Source: Asaia bogorensis (GTDB lineage: Bacteria > Pseudomonadota > Alphaproteobacteria > Reyranellales > Reyranellaceae). From it: DNA of 64,000 nt. Below, in pieces: positions 1 through 7,142 of the stretch; within the stretch, counting starts at the first letter, position 1; every line of letters starts with the position of its first letter. Made by a program: the position numbers and the translations under genes. Below the pieces are notes generated by a model. The model had not been told where the DNA came from. It ran no database searches and was given only the letters and a program-made list of their open reading frames with translations. The stretch is taken from positions 1 to 64,000 of the forward strand of contig CAMDQJ010000003.1 of the NCBI GenBank assembly GCA_945905835.1, written 5' to 3'.

Positions 1-236
1 GCCACCTCTCGATTGCTGATCAACTCGCGAATGTATTTCGTCGCCTCGATGCCAGTAGGCCAGCCATCGGCGCAGACTTGCTTTGTTTCCGGGGCGTCGA
101 TGCCCCACAGCCGATAGGTCATGCCAGCGAGCTTGAGCGTGTCGCCGTCGGTGACGGTCTGGGCCAAGGCAGCGGCCGGAAAGGCGAACGTGAGAGCGAG
201 CGCCGTCCTAATAAGGCAAGCGCGAAAGGTCATCAT
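1..236 (-). CDS. Thermonuclease-like (SNase-fold) secreted protein, 3' end outside window
   Basis: Absent from the ORF track because its stop codon lies beyond the window edge. Reading the minus strand from the ATG at 236 gives a signal peptide of about 25 residues ending near AAALAQ. It is followed by TVTDGDTLKL and LWGIDAPETKQVC, the N-terminal strands of the staphylococcal nuclease fold as found in many exported proteobacterial homologues. The family usually cleaves DNA or RNA in a Ca2+-dependent way; activity here is inferred. About 78 residues are visible. The ATG is only 5 bp from the end of an insertion sequence, so the native ribosome-binding site and promoter appear displaced. A GGGGAG in the IS end, 13 nt upstream, is the only purine-rich stretch. 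Confidence 0.75.
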   Translation of the reverse strand, partial: MMTFRACLIRTALALTFAFPAAALAQTVTDGDTLKLAGMTYRLWGIDAPETKQVCADGWPTGIEATKYIRELISNREV

Positions 237-241
237 TGCAC

Positions 242-267
242 TGAGGTACTCCCCGCAAATCGGACAG
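242..267 (+). repeat. IS3-family left terminal inverted repeat
   Basis: TGAGGTACTCCCCGC is shared perfectly with the inverted right end; three mismatches occur in the remaining 11 bases. On the minus strand this end supplies a GGGGAG just before the thermonuclease start codon. Confidence 0.85.
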
Positions 268-321
268 TGACGTAAGCTACGGCGAGGGTGTCTGCTGATC
301 TTCAAGGAGAGGAGATTGGCG

Positions 322-651
322 ATGACGAAGCGCAAGCAGCACAGGCCCGAGTTCAAGGCACGGGTCGCGCTGGAGGCCCTGAAGGGCGAGCAGACGGTTA
401 CGGAGCTGGCGAGCCGTTTTGGCGTCCACCCGACGATGGTCCATCAATGGAAGAAGGCGTTGCTCGAAGGAGCGACGGACATCTTCCAGCGTGGCCGCAG
501 CCATGCGGAGCCGGAGGCGGATGCCGCTCAGGTCAAGGAGCTGCACGCCAAGATCGGCGAGCCAGCCGCTGTAAACAGCGGCGAGACGGTGGAACGGGAT
601 TTTTTGGAACGAGGGCTGCGTCTGCTCCCCGGCAGGAGCGCAAAGCGATGA
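322..651 (+). CDS. IS3-family transposase OrfA
   Basis: A 109-residue OrfA with an N-terminal helix-turn-helix (ALKGEQTVTELASRFGVHP, then a WKKALLEGA helix) that in this family binds the terminal repeats. The ATG at 322 is preceded by GGAG at 7-nt spacing, so I prefer it to the TTG at 316. The stop overlaps the orfB ATG as ATGA. Near the C-terminus the stretch AKIGEPAAVNSGETVERDF looks slightly longer than the usual AKIGELTVERDF of relatives; the extra bases contain a perfect 7-bp hairpin (565-582). OrfA and the OrfAB fusion probably share this N-terminus. Confidence 0.85.
   Translation: MTKRKQHRPEFKARVALEALKGEQTVTELASRFGVHPTMVHQWKKALLEGATDIFQRGRSHAEPEADAAQVKELHAKIGEPAAVNSGETVERDFLERGLRLLPGRSAKR
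600..606 (+). promoter_or_regulatory. Programmed -1 frameshift slippery heptamer T TTT TTG
   Basis: In the OrfA frame the codons are GAT TTT TTG, so the heptamer is in the X XXY YYZ phase required for -1 slippage. Slipping there joins OrfA to the open upstream part of the orfB frame (GTRAASAPRQERK, then MIQPDHP) and would give the OrfAB transposase. A 7-bp stem hairpin (GCCGCTG TAAA CAGCGGC) lies 18 nt upstream; stimulatory structures are normally downstream, so its role is unclear. Confidence 0.7.
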
Positions 652-1514
652 TCCAGCCTGATCACCCCACGCTGTCGATCGTCCAGCAGTGCCGGCTGGC
701 GTCGATCGGCCGTTCGACGTTCTATCATGTGCCGCGAGGCGAGAGCGCGAAGAACCTTGAGCTGATGACCGAGATCGATCGTCAGTTCCTGGAGACACCG
801 TTCTACGGTGCGCAGCAGATGACGTGGCATCTGCAGGCTGCAGGACATCCGGTAAACATCAAGCGGGTTCGCCGCCTGATGCGGCTGATGGGGTTTATGC
901 CGATCTACCGGCAACCGCGGACCAGCATTCCCGCCAAGGGGCACAAGCTTTACCCGTATCTGCTGCGGGGCATCCGCATCGACCGGCCCAACCAGGTGTG
1001 GTGCGCCGACATCACCTACATCCCACTGGCGAAGGGCTTCCTGTATCTGGTGGCGATCATGGACTGGTGGAGCCGCAAGGTTCTGGCATGGCGTCTGTCG
1101 AACACCATGGACGTGCAGTTCTGCGTCGATGCGCTGGATGAGGCGTTGGCCCGCCATGGCCGACCGGAGATCTTCAACACCGACCAGGGCAGCCAGTTCA
1201 CGTCGTGGGCATGGACGCAGCGATTGAAAGAGGCCGGAGTGCGCATCTCGATGGATGGCCGCGGCCGGTTCCTCGACAACATCTTCATCGAGCGGCTGTG
1301 GCGCTCGTTGAAGTACGAGTGCGTTTATCTGCACGCCTTCTCGGGCGGTCGCGAGGCTCGTCAGGGGATCGGCGACTGGGTGATCTTCTACAATCACCGG
1401 CGCCCTCATGCCGCGCATGGCGGCGAGACGCCCGTCAGGATATATCGAAACCGGCTGTCGGCTTGCGGCCCGGGCTTACGCCCGGACCTTCACCCGACAG
1501 CCCTGGCAGCGTAA
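648..1514 (+). CDS. IS3-family transposase OrfB (DDE integrase domain)
   Basis: About 288 residues from the ATG at 648; the longer track ORF from 288 is partly the frame reached by frameshifting. The rve integrase core is intact: the first Asp is in WCADITYIP, the second in FNTDQGSQFT and the Glu in FIERLWRSLKYE. An HTH_21-type region (YGAQQMTWHLQ to VRRLMRLMG) precedes it. No internal stops are seen. It acts with OrfA as the OrfAB fusion to excise and insert the element. Confidence 0.9.
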   Translation: MIQPDHPTLSIVQQCRLASIGRSTFYHVPRGESAKNLELMTEIDRQFLETPFYGAQQMTWHLQAAGHPVNIKRVRRLMRLMGFMPIYRQPRTSIPAKGHKLYPYLLRGIRIDRPNQVWCADITYIPLAKGFLYLVAIMDWWSRKVLAWRLSNTMDVQFCVDALDEALARHGRPEIFNTDQGSQFTSWAWTQRLKEAGVRISMDGRGRFLDNIFIERLWRSLKYECVYLHAFSGGREARQGIGDWVIFYNHRRPHAAHGGETPVRIYRNRLSACGPGLRPDLHPTALAA

Positions 1515-1573
1515 CGAGCGTAAGGTGAAACCCGGTCGGCAGGCCCAGACTGTAGCTTAATCTACTGCCAATC

Positions 1574-1599
1574 CTGTCCAACTGGCGGGGAGTACCTCA
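1574..1599 (-). repeat. IS3-family right terminal inverted repeat
   Basis: Reverse complement of the left end with 23 of 26 matches, terminating in CCTCA. It lies about 60 bp after the orfB stop codon. Confidence 0.85.
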
Positions 1600-1659
1600 G
1601 TTCGCCTACGGCTTCGCCCTGCCCCCGCTCTGCGAAGCCATCCACCGGGTGAACCTTTA

Positions 1660-1692
1660 AACCCGCCCCTGGGCTTGCCCCGGGGGCGGGTT
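1660..1692 (-). terminator. Intrinsic terminator downstream of egtBD
   Basis: A G+C-rich stem (AACCCGCCCC pairing with GGGGCGGGTT around a CTTG-centred loop) lies 30 bp past the egtD stop codon and is followed on the minus strand by TTTAAA. TTGCTCTTTT on the other side could make it work in both directions. The 60 bp between the IS and this hairpin hold nothing I recognise. Confidence 0.65.
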
Positions 1693-1720
1693 GCTCTTTT
1701 GGGGCCTATTCAGCCTAGCT

Positions 1721-2689
1721 TTAGCCAGCAACCAGCCAGGTAACCGCGAACATTTCGGCCGGATCGGTCCAGGTCTGGGCCAGGCGAAAGCCTGCCTCCG
1801 ATGCGGCGGCGGCGAACTGGGCGGGGTCGTATTTGTAGGAATATTCGGTGTGAACCCGCTCGCCGGCCGAGAAAGCGAAGCTGCGCCCCGCCACCGTCAC
1901 CAACTGGTCGCGCAGCGAGCGGAAGTAGATCTCGATGCGGCCGAGGTCGGGATTGTAGGACGCGTCGTGTTCGAAGGCGGCAAAATTGAAGTTGCCGTCG
2001 AGTTCGCGGTTCATACGTCGCAGCAGGTTGAGCGTGAAGGCCGCCGTGACGCCGGCGCCGTCGTTGTAGGCGGCATGCAGCATCCCAGCGTCCTTCCTGA
2101 GATCGATGCCGATCACCATGGCGCCATCGTCGCCGACCATCCGGCGGGCCCGGCGCAGGAAGGCCGCTGCTTCCCACGGCTCGAGATTGCCGATGGTCGA
2201 GCCGGGGAAGAAGCCGATGCGGCGGCGGGCCGATGCAACGACCGGCGGCAGCGTCTCGATGGTCATGAAGTCGGCGCATACGGGCGCGAAATGCAAGCCG
2301 GGATAATCGCCGTTCAGTCGCGCGACCGACTGGTCCAGGTGCCGGCGCGAGATGTCGATCGGTGCGTAGATCGTGAGCTCGGGCATGGCGTCGAGCAGCA
2401 GGCGCGACTTGATGCTCGAGCCGCTGCCGAATTCGATGAGCGCACAGCGCGGTCCGGCAAGGCGGGCGATGTCGCCGGCGCAGGCCGTCAGGATCGCGGT
2501 CTCGGTGCGCGTAAGGTAGTACTCCGGCAACTCGCAGATCGCGTCGAACAGCGCCGAGCCGCGGCTGTCGTAGAGGAAGCGAGCCGGGATGGCGCGCGGT
2601 ATGCGCGACAGGCCTGCCAGCACGGCACGGCCGAATTCCTCGCGGTCGCCCGCGTCGACTGGCTCGAGTTCGATTACCGAATCGTTCAT
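1721..2689 (-). CDS. egtD: L-histidine N-alpha-methyltransferase EgtD
   Basis: Makes hercynine (N-alpha-trimethylhistidine) from histidine with three S-adenosylmethionine, the first step of ergothioneine synthesis in the cytoplasm. The 322-residue protein has the family N-terminus (PARFLYDSRGSALFDAI), the SAM-binding ALIEFGSGSS near residue 90, GFFPGSTIGNL and a C-terminal EYSYKY motif. Length is normal for EgtD. The start is the ATG at 2689, overlapping the egtB stop by 4 bp; the longer track ORF only reads back through egtB in another frame. It is co-transcribed with egtB, giving the core of the pathway. No egtA, egtC or egtE is in the window. Confidence 0.93.
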   Translation of the reverse strand: MNDSVIELEPVDAGDREEFGRAVLAGLSRIPRAIPARFLYDSRGSALFDAICELPEYYLTRTETAILTACAGDIARLAGPRCALIEFGSGSSIKSRLLLDAMPELTIYAPIDISRRHLDQSVARLNGDYPGLHFAPVCADFMTIETLPPVVASARRRIGFFPGSTIGNLEPWEAAAFLRRARRMVGDDGAMVIGIDLRKDAGMLHAAYNDGAGVTAAFTLNLLRRMNRELDGNFNFAAFEHDASYNPDLGRIEIYFRSLRDQLVTVAGRSFAFSAGERVHTEYSYKYDPAQFAAAASEAGFRLAQTWTDPAEMFAVTWLVAG

Positions 2690-3879
2690 GGCCGGTCCTC
2701 TGCCAGACGGATGCCGCCGAACATCCAACGCGCGTCGGGCGGGAAGAAGTTGCGGTAGTTGGTGCGGAGATGGCCGGGTGGCGTGGCGACGCAGCCGCCG
2801 CGCAGCACCATCTGATTGGCCATGAACTTGCCGTTGTACTCGCCGATCGCACCGCCGGGCTCGCGATAGCCCGGATAGGCAACATAGGGACTGGCCGTCC
2901 ATTCCCAAACGGCACCGGTCATCTGTACGGAAGCTGACGCGACTTCCCACTCGCCTTCACGCGGCAGCCGCTTGCCCGCCCACTTGGCAAAGGCCGCGGC
3001 CTCATAGTGGCTGACATGGCAGACCGGATCGGCCGGCCGCAACGCGCGTAGACCGTTGAGGGAGAAGACGTGCCACTGGCCATCCTTCTTCTCCCAATAA
3101 AGCGGCGCCTGCCAGTCGCGTTGATTGGCGCAATCCCAGCCCGCCGAGAGCCAGAAGTCCGGCCGGCGGTAGCCGCCATTCTCGATGAAGGCGAGATACT
3201 CGCCGCAGGTCACGGGGCGCGAGGCGATCGTGAACGGATCGAGCCAGATGCGGTGGCGCGGACCTTCGTTGTCGAAGGCGAAACCGTCGCCATCATGGCC
3301 GATCTCGACCAGCCCGCCCTCGAAGTCTATCCAGTACAGCGGCACCGCAACGTGCGCCGCCTCGGCCGCCGGCGGCCGATACGCCGGACGCAACGGATTG
3401 ACCGAGAGCACGTGCTTGATGTCCATCAGGATCAGTTCCTGATGCTGCCGTTCGTGATGAAGTCCCAACTCGATCAGCGACCGGCAATTGACGGCTCCGC
3501 CTTCGATCAGCGCCGTCATCGCCGCAGTGACATGCAGGCGATAGGCCATGATCTCGGCAACACCGGGGCGCGACAGCAATCCGCGCAGCGGCCGCGGATG
3601 ACGCGGGCCGACGGCTTCATAGTAGGAATTGAAGAGGTATTCGTAGGCAGCATCGAAGACGCGGTAGCCCGTGGCGTGCGGGCGCAACACGAAGGTCTCA
3701 AAGAACCAGGCCGTATGGGCGAGATGCCACTTTGTCGGACTGGCATCCGGCATCGACTGGACGGTCTGATCCTCGGCCGAAAGCGGCGCGGCGAGTTCTT
3801 CCGTAAAGGCTCGGACCGACAAAAACCGTTGTGCGTCCGCCACATCGTGCACGACCGCACGCGACATCAGATTCGACAC
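2686..3879 (-). CDS. egtB: Ergothioneine sulfoxide synthase EgtB
   Basis: Non-haem iron enzyme that joins hercynine to cysteine or gamma-glutamylcysteine with O2. The N-terminal DinB-like domain carries WHLAHTAWFFE and HHERQHQEL, the motifs supplying the iron-binding histidines. The C-terminal FGE-sulfatase-type domain has RLPREGEWE, VWEWTASPY and the YRNFFPP/RWMFGGIRL ending. The start is set at the GTG at 3879 because GGAGGG lies 5 nt before it; GTG 3894 and ATG 3867 are alternatives. Odd: between GEWEVAS and VWEWT only about 8 residues remain where relatives usually have about 30 including a GNF segment, so a surface loop appears deleted in frame. The gene overlaps egtD by ATGA. Confidence 0.9.
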   Translation of the reverse strand: MSNLMSRAVVHDVADAQRFLSVRAFTEELAAPLSAEDQTVQSMPDASPTKWHLAHTAWFFETFVLRPHATGYRVFDAAYEYLFNSYYEAVGPRHPRPLRGLLSRPGVAEIMAYRLHVTAAMTALIEGGAVNCRSLIELGLHHERQHQELILMDIKHVLSVNPLRPAYRPPAAEAAHVAVPLYWIDFEGGLVEIGHDGDGFAFDNEGPRHRIWLDPFTIASRPVTCGEYLAFIENGGYRRPDFWLSAGWDCANQRDWQAPLYWEKKDGQWHVFSLNGLRALRPADPVCHVSHYEAAAFAKWAGKRLPREGEWEVASASVQMTGAVWEWTASPYVAYPGYREPGGAIGEYNGKFMANQMVLRGGCVATPPGHLRTNYRNFFPPDARWMFGGIRLAEDRP

Positions 3880-3985
3880 CGATACCCTCCGCACCGGCCT
3901 TAACGCCGCCGACGATAGCCGGTTGCAACCGTCCCGTCGTCAAACACTTGTGTTAGCCTCGTACCCTGTTGGCGAAGGAACGTAC

Positions 3986-4897
3986 GTGCCGATTTGCGAA
4001 ATAGATCCATGGCGAATGCAGTACTTTCAGGGCGTGCCCTGCCCGGGCAATGTCCTCATTCCGACTGAGGACAGCGACGCTTGGCTGTGGAACGTTCGCC
4101 ATCGCTGGGTCTATGACAAGCTCGCGGTCGCCCTGAGCCAGGGTCTCGACGGCGCCCCGCACGGCGTCACCCCGGCCGACTTCCCGGTCTTCTCCAAGCC
4201 GATCTACAACCTCAAGGGCATGGGCGTGGGCAGCCGCGCCATAGCTTCGGCTGAGGAACTCGCGGCTGCTCAGACTGCCGGTCACATGTGGTCGACGATG
4301 CTCACCGGCGAACATATCAGCAGCGACCTCGCGGTAGTCGATGGCGTGCCGCGCTGGTGGCGCCACGCCACGGGGCATGCCAGCGGCGACGGCACCTTCG
4401 ACTATTGGGAGATACACGCCAACGCCAACCCCGCCGTCGAGGAATGGTGCGGCCAATGGTGCCGCAAGCACCTCGCCGGCTACACCGGCATGATCAATCT
4501 GGAAACCATCGGCGGGCGCATCATCGAGGTGCATCTGCGCTTCGCCGACCAGTGGCCCGACCTCTATGGCGGCGCCCCCTGGGTGCGCTCCCTCGTCGGG
4601 CTCTACGAGCATGGTACCTGGCAATTCGACGATGCTGCCCGACGGACCGGCTACAGCGTCGTGCTGTTCATGCCGCATGGTCCGCGCTACCGGCCGCCAT
4701 CGGAGGACCTGTTGCAAGCCCTTCGCGCCATGGCAGGCGTCTCGAGCGTCCAGATCACCTTCCATGCCGAAATCGCACCGGACCGTCACGCCATGCCACC
4801 CGGCGGGTTTCGCGTCGCCATCGTCAATTGCTGGGACCGCGCAACCGGCAATGCAGCTCGCGAACGGCTGCGCGTTCATTTCGCCGCCCGTCCGTAA
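3986..4897 (+). CDS. Conserved hypothetical protein, possibly ATP-grasp-like
   Basis: A 303-residue soluble protein transcribed away from egtBD. I place the start at the GTG at 3986 because GAAGGA lies 6 nt upstream; the track ATG at 3923 would leave almost no promoter. Features recalling ATP-grasp enzymes are FSKPIYNLKGMGVGSR (nucleotide-binding lysine-like strand), GEHISSDLAVVDG, and the late INLETIGGRIIEVHLRF segment with acidic and basic residues where Mg-ATP ligands sit. There is no signal peptide or membrane segment. A ligase role on a small acid or peptide would fit, and the link to ergothioneine rests only on adjacency. The function remains unassigned. Confidence 0.55.
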   Translation: MPICEIDPWRMQYFQGVPCPGNVLIPTEDSDAWLWNVRHRWVYDKLAVALSQGLDGAPHGVTPADFPVFSKPIYNLKGMGVGSRAIASAEELAAAQTAGHMWSTMLTGEHISSDLAVVDGVPRWWRHATGHASGDGTFDYWEIHANANPAVEEWCGQWCRKHLAGYTGMINLETIGGRIIEVHLRFADQWPDLYGGAPWVRSLVGLYEHGTWQFDDAARRTGYSVVLFMPHGPRYRPPSEDLLQALRAMAGVSSVQITFHAEIAPDRHAMPPGGFRVAIVNCWDRATGNAARERLRVHFAARP

Positions 4898-4912
4898 CCC
4901 CAAACGCAAGCA

Positions 4913-4941
4913 AGCCTCCCCACCATTACGGTGGGAAGGCT
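4913..4941 (+). terminator. Stem-loop between convergent genes
   Basis: AGCCTCCCCACC and GGTGGGAAGGCT form a 12-bp stem with one C-A mismatch around ATTAC, 15 bp after the 3986-4897 stop. There is no strong T-run on either side, so termination is plausible rather than certain. Confidence 0.5.
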
Positions 4942-4963
4942 CAACTCGATTTAGTTCGAAAGA

Positions 4964-5163
4964 TCAGCCCGGGGTGCGGTAGGCCGTCTCGCGCTGCACG
5001 CAGCGCTCGTAGCGCTCCGAGCCGCGCGACAGGCCGTAGGAGGAGCAGGCCTCCTGCGAGTCGGCGACGACGCGCGCCTGCGTGTAATCCGAGCGGGACA
5101 GACGGCCGGCGCGGCCAGCAACCATGGCAGGACAATCGTGGCGATCGCGCATCGGAGCTTCAT
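4964..5163 (-). pseudogene. Small exported/lipoprotein gene broken by a frameshift
   Basis: Two overlapping frames belong together. The frame from the ATG at 5163 begins MKLRCAIATIVLPWLLA, a clear signal peptide. The other frame ends SDYTQARVVADSQEACSSYG followed by YERCVQRETAYRTPG and a stop, which resembles short secreted proteobacterial proteins with paired cysteines. Joining them near codon 17 gives about 65 residues with ...LLAGRAGRLS..., which looks like a lipobox LLAGC whose Cys has become Arg. Neither frame alone is a sensible protein. It could be a sequencing error at the junction. Confidence 0.45.
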
Positions 5164-5237
5164 GTCATTCCCCCTGTCGTCTTTCCCGGCGCCATCATGC
5201 AGGATGGCGGCACAACAGGAAATGGGAGCGGAACGAG

Positions 5238-6002
5238 ATGAGCCTTTTCGATCTTTCCGGACGCGTGGCGATCGTGACCGGCGGCAATGGCGGTATCGGC
5301 CTCGGCATGGCCAAGGGCATGGCGGCGGCCGGCGCCACCGTGGTTGTGGCGGGCCGTGACGCGGCCAAGAACGCTGCCGCGGTGAAAGAGCTGCAGGCGC
5401 TCGGTGCCAAGGCGAGCGCCATTCCGGTCGACGTGCTGAAGGAGGAGTCCTGCCGCGCCCTGATCGCCGGCACGGTGAAGCAATATGGCCGCCTCGACAT
5501 CCTGGTGAACAATGCCGGCATCAACATCCGCAAGCAGCCGCAGGAATACAGCGCCGCCGAATGGCATCAGGTGCTCGACAGCAACCTGACCAGCGCCTTC
5601 CTGTGCAGCCACGCCGCCTACCCCGAGATGATGAAGGGCAAGCAGGGCAAGATGATCAACATCGGCTCGATGATGTCGATCTTCGGCGCCTCGTTCACCA
5701 CCGCCTATGCCGCAAGCAAGGGCGGCATCGTGCAGATGACCAAGGCGATGGCCACGGCGTGGGCCAAGGACAACATCCAGGTCAACGCCATCCTGCCGGG
5801 CTGGATCGACACCGCGCTGACCCAGCGCGCCCGCAAGGACGTCCCTGCCCTGCACGATTCGGTGTTGAAGCGCACGCCGGCGGGCCGCTGGGGCACGCCG
5901 GACGATTTCGCCGGCATTGCGGTGTTCCTCGCCGCTTCGGCGTCGGATTATGTGACCGGCTCAGCCATCACGGTCGATGGCGGCTACTCGGTGCAGGGCT
6001 GA
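5238..6002 (+). CDS. SDR-family NAD(P)-dependent oxidoreductase (gluconate/deoxygluconate dehydrogenase-like)
   Basis: A 254-residue classical short-chain dehydrogenase. Rossmann motif TGGNGGIGLGMAKG is at residues 13-26, then NNAG near 90, the catalytic Ser in NIGSMMS, and YAASKGG (Tyr and Lys of the catalytic triad) near 155. The C-terminus DYVTGSAITVDGGYSVQG is typical of cofactor-bound tetrameric SDRs. The start is the ATG at 5238 with GGGAGCGG upstream; the track ORF extends 38 codons too far. Overall it resembles 2-deoxy-D-gluconate 3-dehydrogenase and gluconate 5-dehydrogenase, but substrate cannot be read from sequence. It ends one base before the convergent cpaA. Confidence 0.85.
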   Translation: MSLFDLSGRVAIVTGGNGGIGLGMAKGMAAAGATVVVAGRDAAKNAAAVKELQALGAKASAIPVDVLKEESCRALIAGTVKQYGRLDILVNNAGINIRKQPQEYSAAEWHQVLDSNLTSAFLCSHAAYPEMMKGKQGKMINIGSMMSIFGASFTTAYAASKGGIVQMTKAMATAWAKDNIQVNAILPGWIDTALTQRARKDVPALHDSVLKRTPAGRWGTPDDFAGIAVFLAASASDYVTGSAITVDGGYSVQG

Positions 6003-6506
6003 TCAGCCGGCCAGCGCGAAGATAGTCCAAAGACCCCCGGCGGCAATGGCGGGCCCGTACGGCAGACCGCCGCGTAACCTTGCGGCGACCGTGCCGCCGC
6101 TGGCCGGTACGGCGGGACCGAGCGGCAGGCCGGCCATGATCGCGCAGCCCAAAGCGCCGCCGACGAAGGCCGTAACCAGCAGGAGATCGGGCAGCAGAGC
6201 CGGCCCGGCGAACAGGCTTGTCGCGGCGAGCAGCTTGACGTCGCCGCCGCCGAAAGCGCCGGCCGCGAAGGCGAGCGCGCCCAGCCCGAACATGACGATC
6301 GCGCAGCCAAGAGCCAGACCGAGGCCGGCCAGCGACAGGCTATCCGACAGCAGACCGGCCACGGCCCAAACGGCGAAGATCGCGACGATGGCGGCCGACA
6401 GCTTGTTGGCGATGCGCATGGTGCGCAGATCCTGCCAAGCCGCGACGATCAGCAGCGACCCGAAAGCGATCAGGCAAATGGTCTGTAGAGAAGCGAGCAG
6501 CACCAT
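6003..6506 (-). CDS. cpaA: Type IV prepilin peptidase, CpaA/TadV type
   Basis: Membrane aspartyl protease that processes Flp prepilins at the inner membrane. About 167 residues with roughly six hydrophobic segments and both family aspartate sites: WQDLRTMRI after the first helix and AGAFGGGDVKLL in the middle. The start is taken at the ATG at 6506 (MVLLASLQT), since the 16 residues upstream in the track ORF are polar and atypical. The flp gene lies 155 bp upstream on the same strand, so the two probably serve the same pilus; no other tad genes are present in the window. Confidence 0.87.
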   Translation of the reverse strand: MVLLASLQTICLIAFGSLLIVAAWQDLRTMRIANKLSAAIVAIFAVWAVAGLLSDSLSLAGLGLALGCAIVMFGLGALAFAAGAFGGGDVKLLAATSLFAGPALLPDLLLVTAFVGGALGCAIMAGLPLGPAVPASGGTVAARLRGGLPYGPAIAAGGLWTIFALAG

Positions 6507-6661
6507 CCAACACCCATCTGGTCGCGACGCCGCTGAGGCATCGCATGAAGACATTCAGGCCGCAGCGAGCGAACGACTAGAGAACCATGTACTCCAAATA
6601 GAACAGGTGGGCGTCCATCGCTGGATCGCTCGCCCTGAAAACCTGCAAAGAGCGTTGCGGA

Positions 6662-6826
6662 TCAGGTCATCGCGTTGGCGACGTTGCTCAACACGTTGGT
6701 GACCTTGCCGCCGACCGTACGCATCGAGGCAATGGCCGCAACGGCGATCAGCGAAGCAATGAGCGTGTACTCGATCGCCGTGGCACCCTGCTCGTTCTTC
6801 ATGAGGCGACGGAAGATGGACAGCAT
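6662..6826 (-). CDS. flp: Flp-type pilin precursor
   Basis: Too short for the ORF track. The minus strand from the ATG at 6826 encodes 54 residues: a short basic leader MLSIFRRLMKNEQG, then ATAIEYTLIASLIAVAAIA, the classic Flp hydrophobic N-terminus, and a short tail ending NVANAMT. Cleavage after the Gly of the leader by CpaA is expected. GGAG lies 8 nt before the start. It would form the adhesive Tad pilus. A 315-bp AT-rich leader upstream suggests a regulated promoter. Confidence 0.9.
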   Translation of the reverse strand: MLSIFRRLMKNEQGATAIEYTLIASLIAVAAIASMRTVGGKVTNVLSNVANAMT

Positions 6827-7142
6827 TTCTTGTACTCCAAAGTCTTTAACTGGACGGCCAGGCTCGGTTCACTCTGGGAAATGAACGCGGGCTGCGTTCG
6901 GTCCTATTTTTTGTGGCCATAAAATATTGAGGATCGCTCTCCGAAAGCCGCCCCAACCACAGCGAGCGACTTCACTTAATCAATGTACTTAAACTCATTT
7001 CTGAGGTCAATTAACAATTAAGATAAATTATGAATATCGCACTATAATAAGATGAAATACAACGCGATTCTAGAAATCGTACCCAAGCCTTAGAGCGTCG
7101 AGAACCAGAAGATTCTAAATATTGAAAAGTTCAAAATTGAGA
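6827..7142. promoter_or_regulatory. AT-rich intergenic region upstream of flp
   Basis: About 315 bp without a credible gene and markedly richer in A+T than the surroundings, especially 6990-7140 (runs such as ATTAACAATTAAGATAAATTATG). It lies upstream of flp on the minus strand and downstream of the CDP-alcohol transferase, so it most likely holds the flp promoter and regulator sites. TATTAT/ATAATT-like -10 candidates exist but I cannot choose one. No terminator hairpin with a T-run is evident. Confidence 0.5.

Larger units (their letters stand above)
242..1599 (+). mobile_element. Complete IS3-family insertion sequence
   Basis: A 1358-bp element bounded by 26-bp imperfect inverted repeats (23 of 26 match; both ends begin TGAGGTACTCCCCGC). 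It contains orfA and orfB in the -1 relationship typical of IS3 elements, and both reading frames are open, so it looks potentially active. No 3-5 bp target duplication is visible (left flank TTGCAC, right flank GTTCGC). That suggests recombination after insertion, or an insertion associated with a deletion. The element separates the thermonuclease gene from its former upstream DNA. Confidence 0.9.

Noticed and set aside
242-1599. Target-site duplication of the IS3 element
   Set aside because: Flanks TTGCAC and GTTCGC share no direct repeat whichever base is taken as the boundary.
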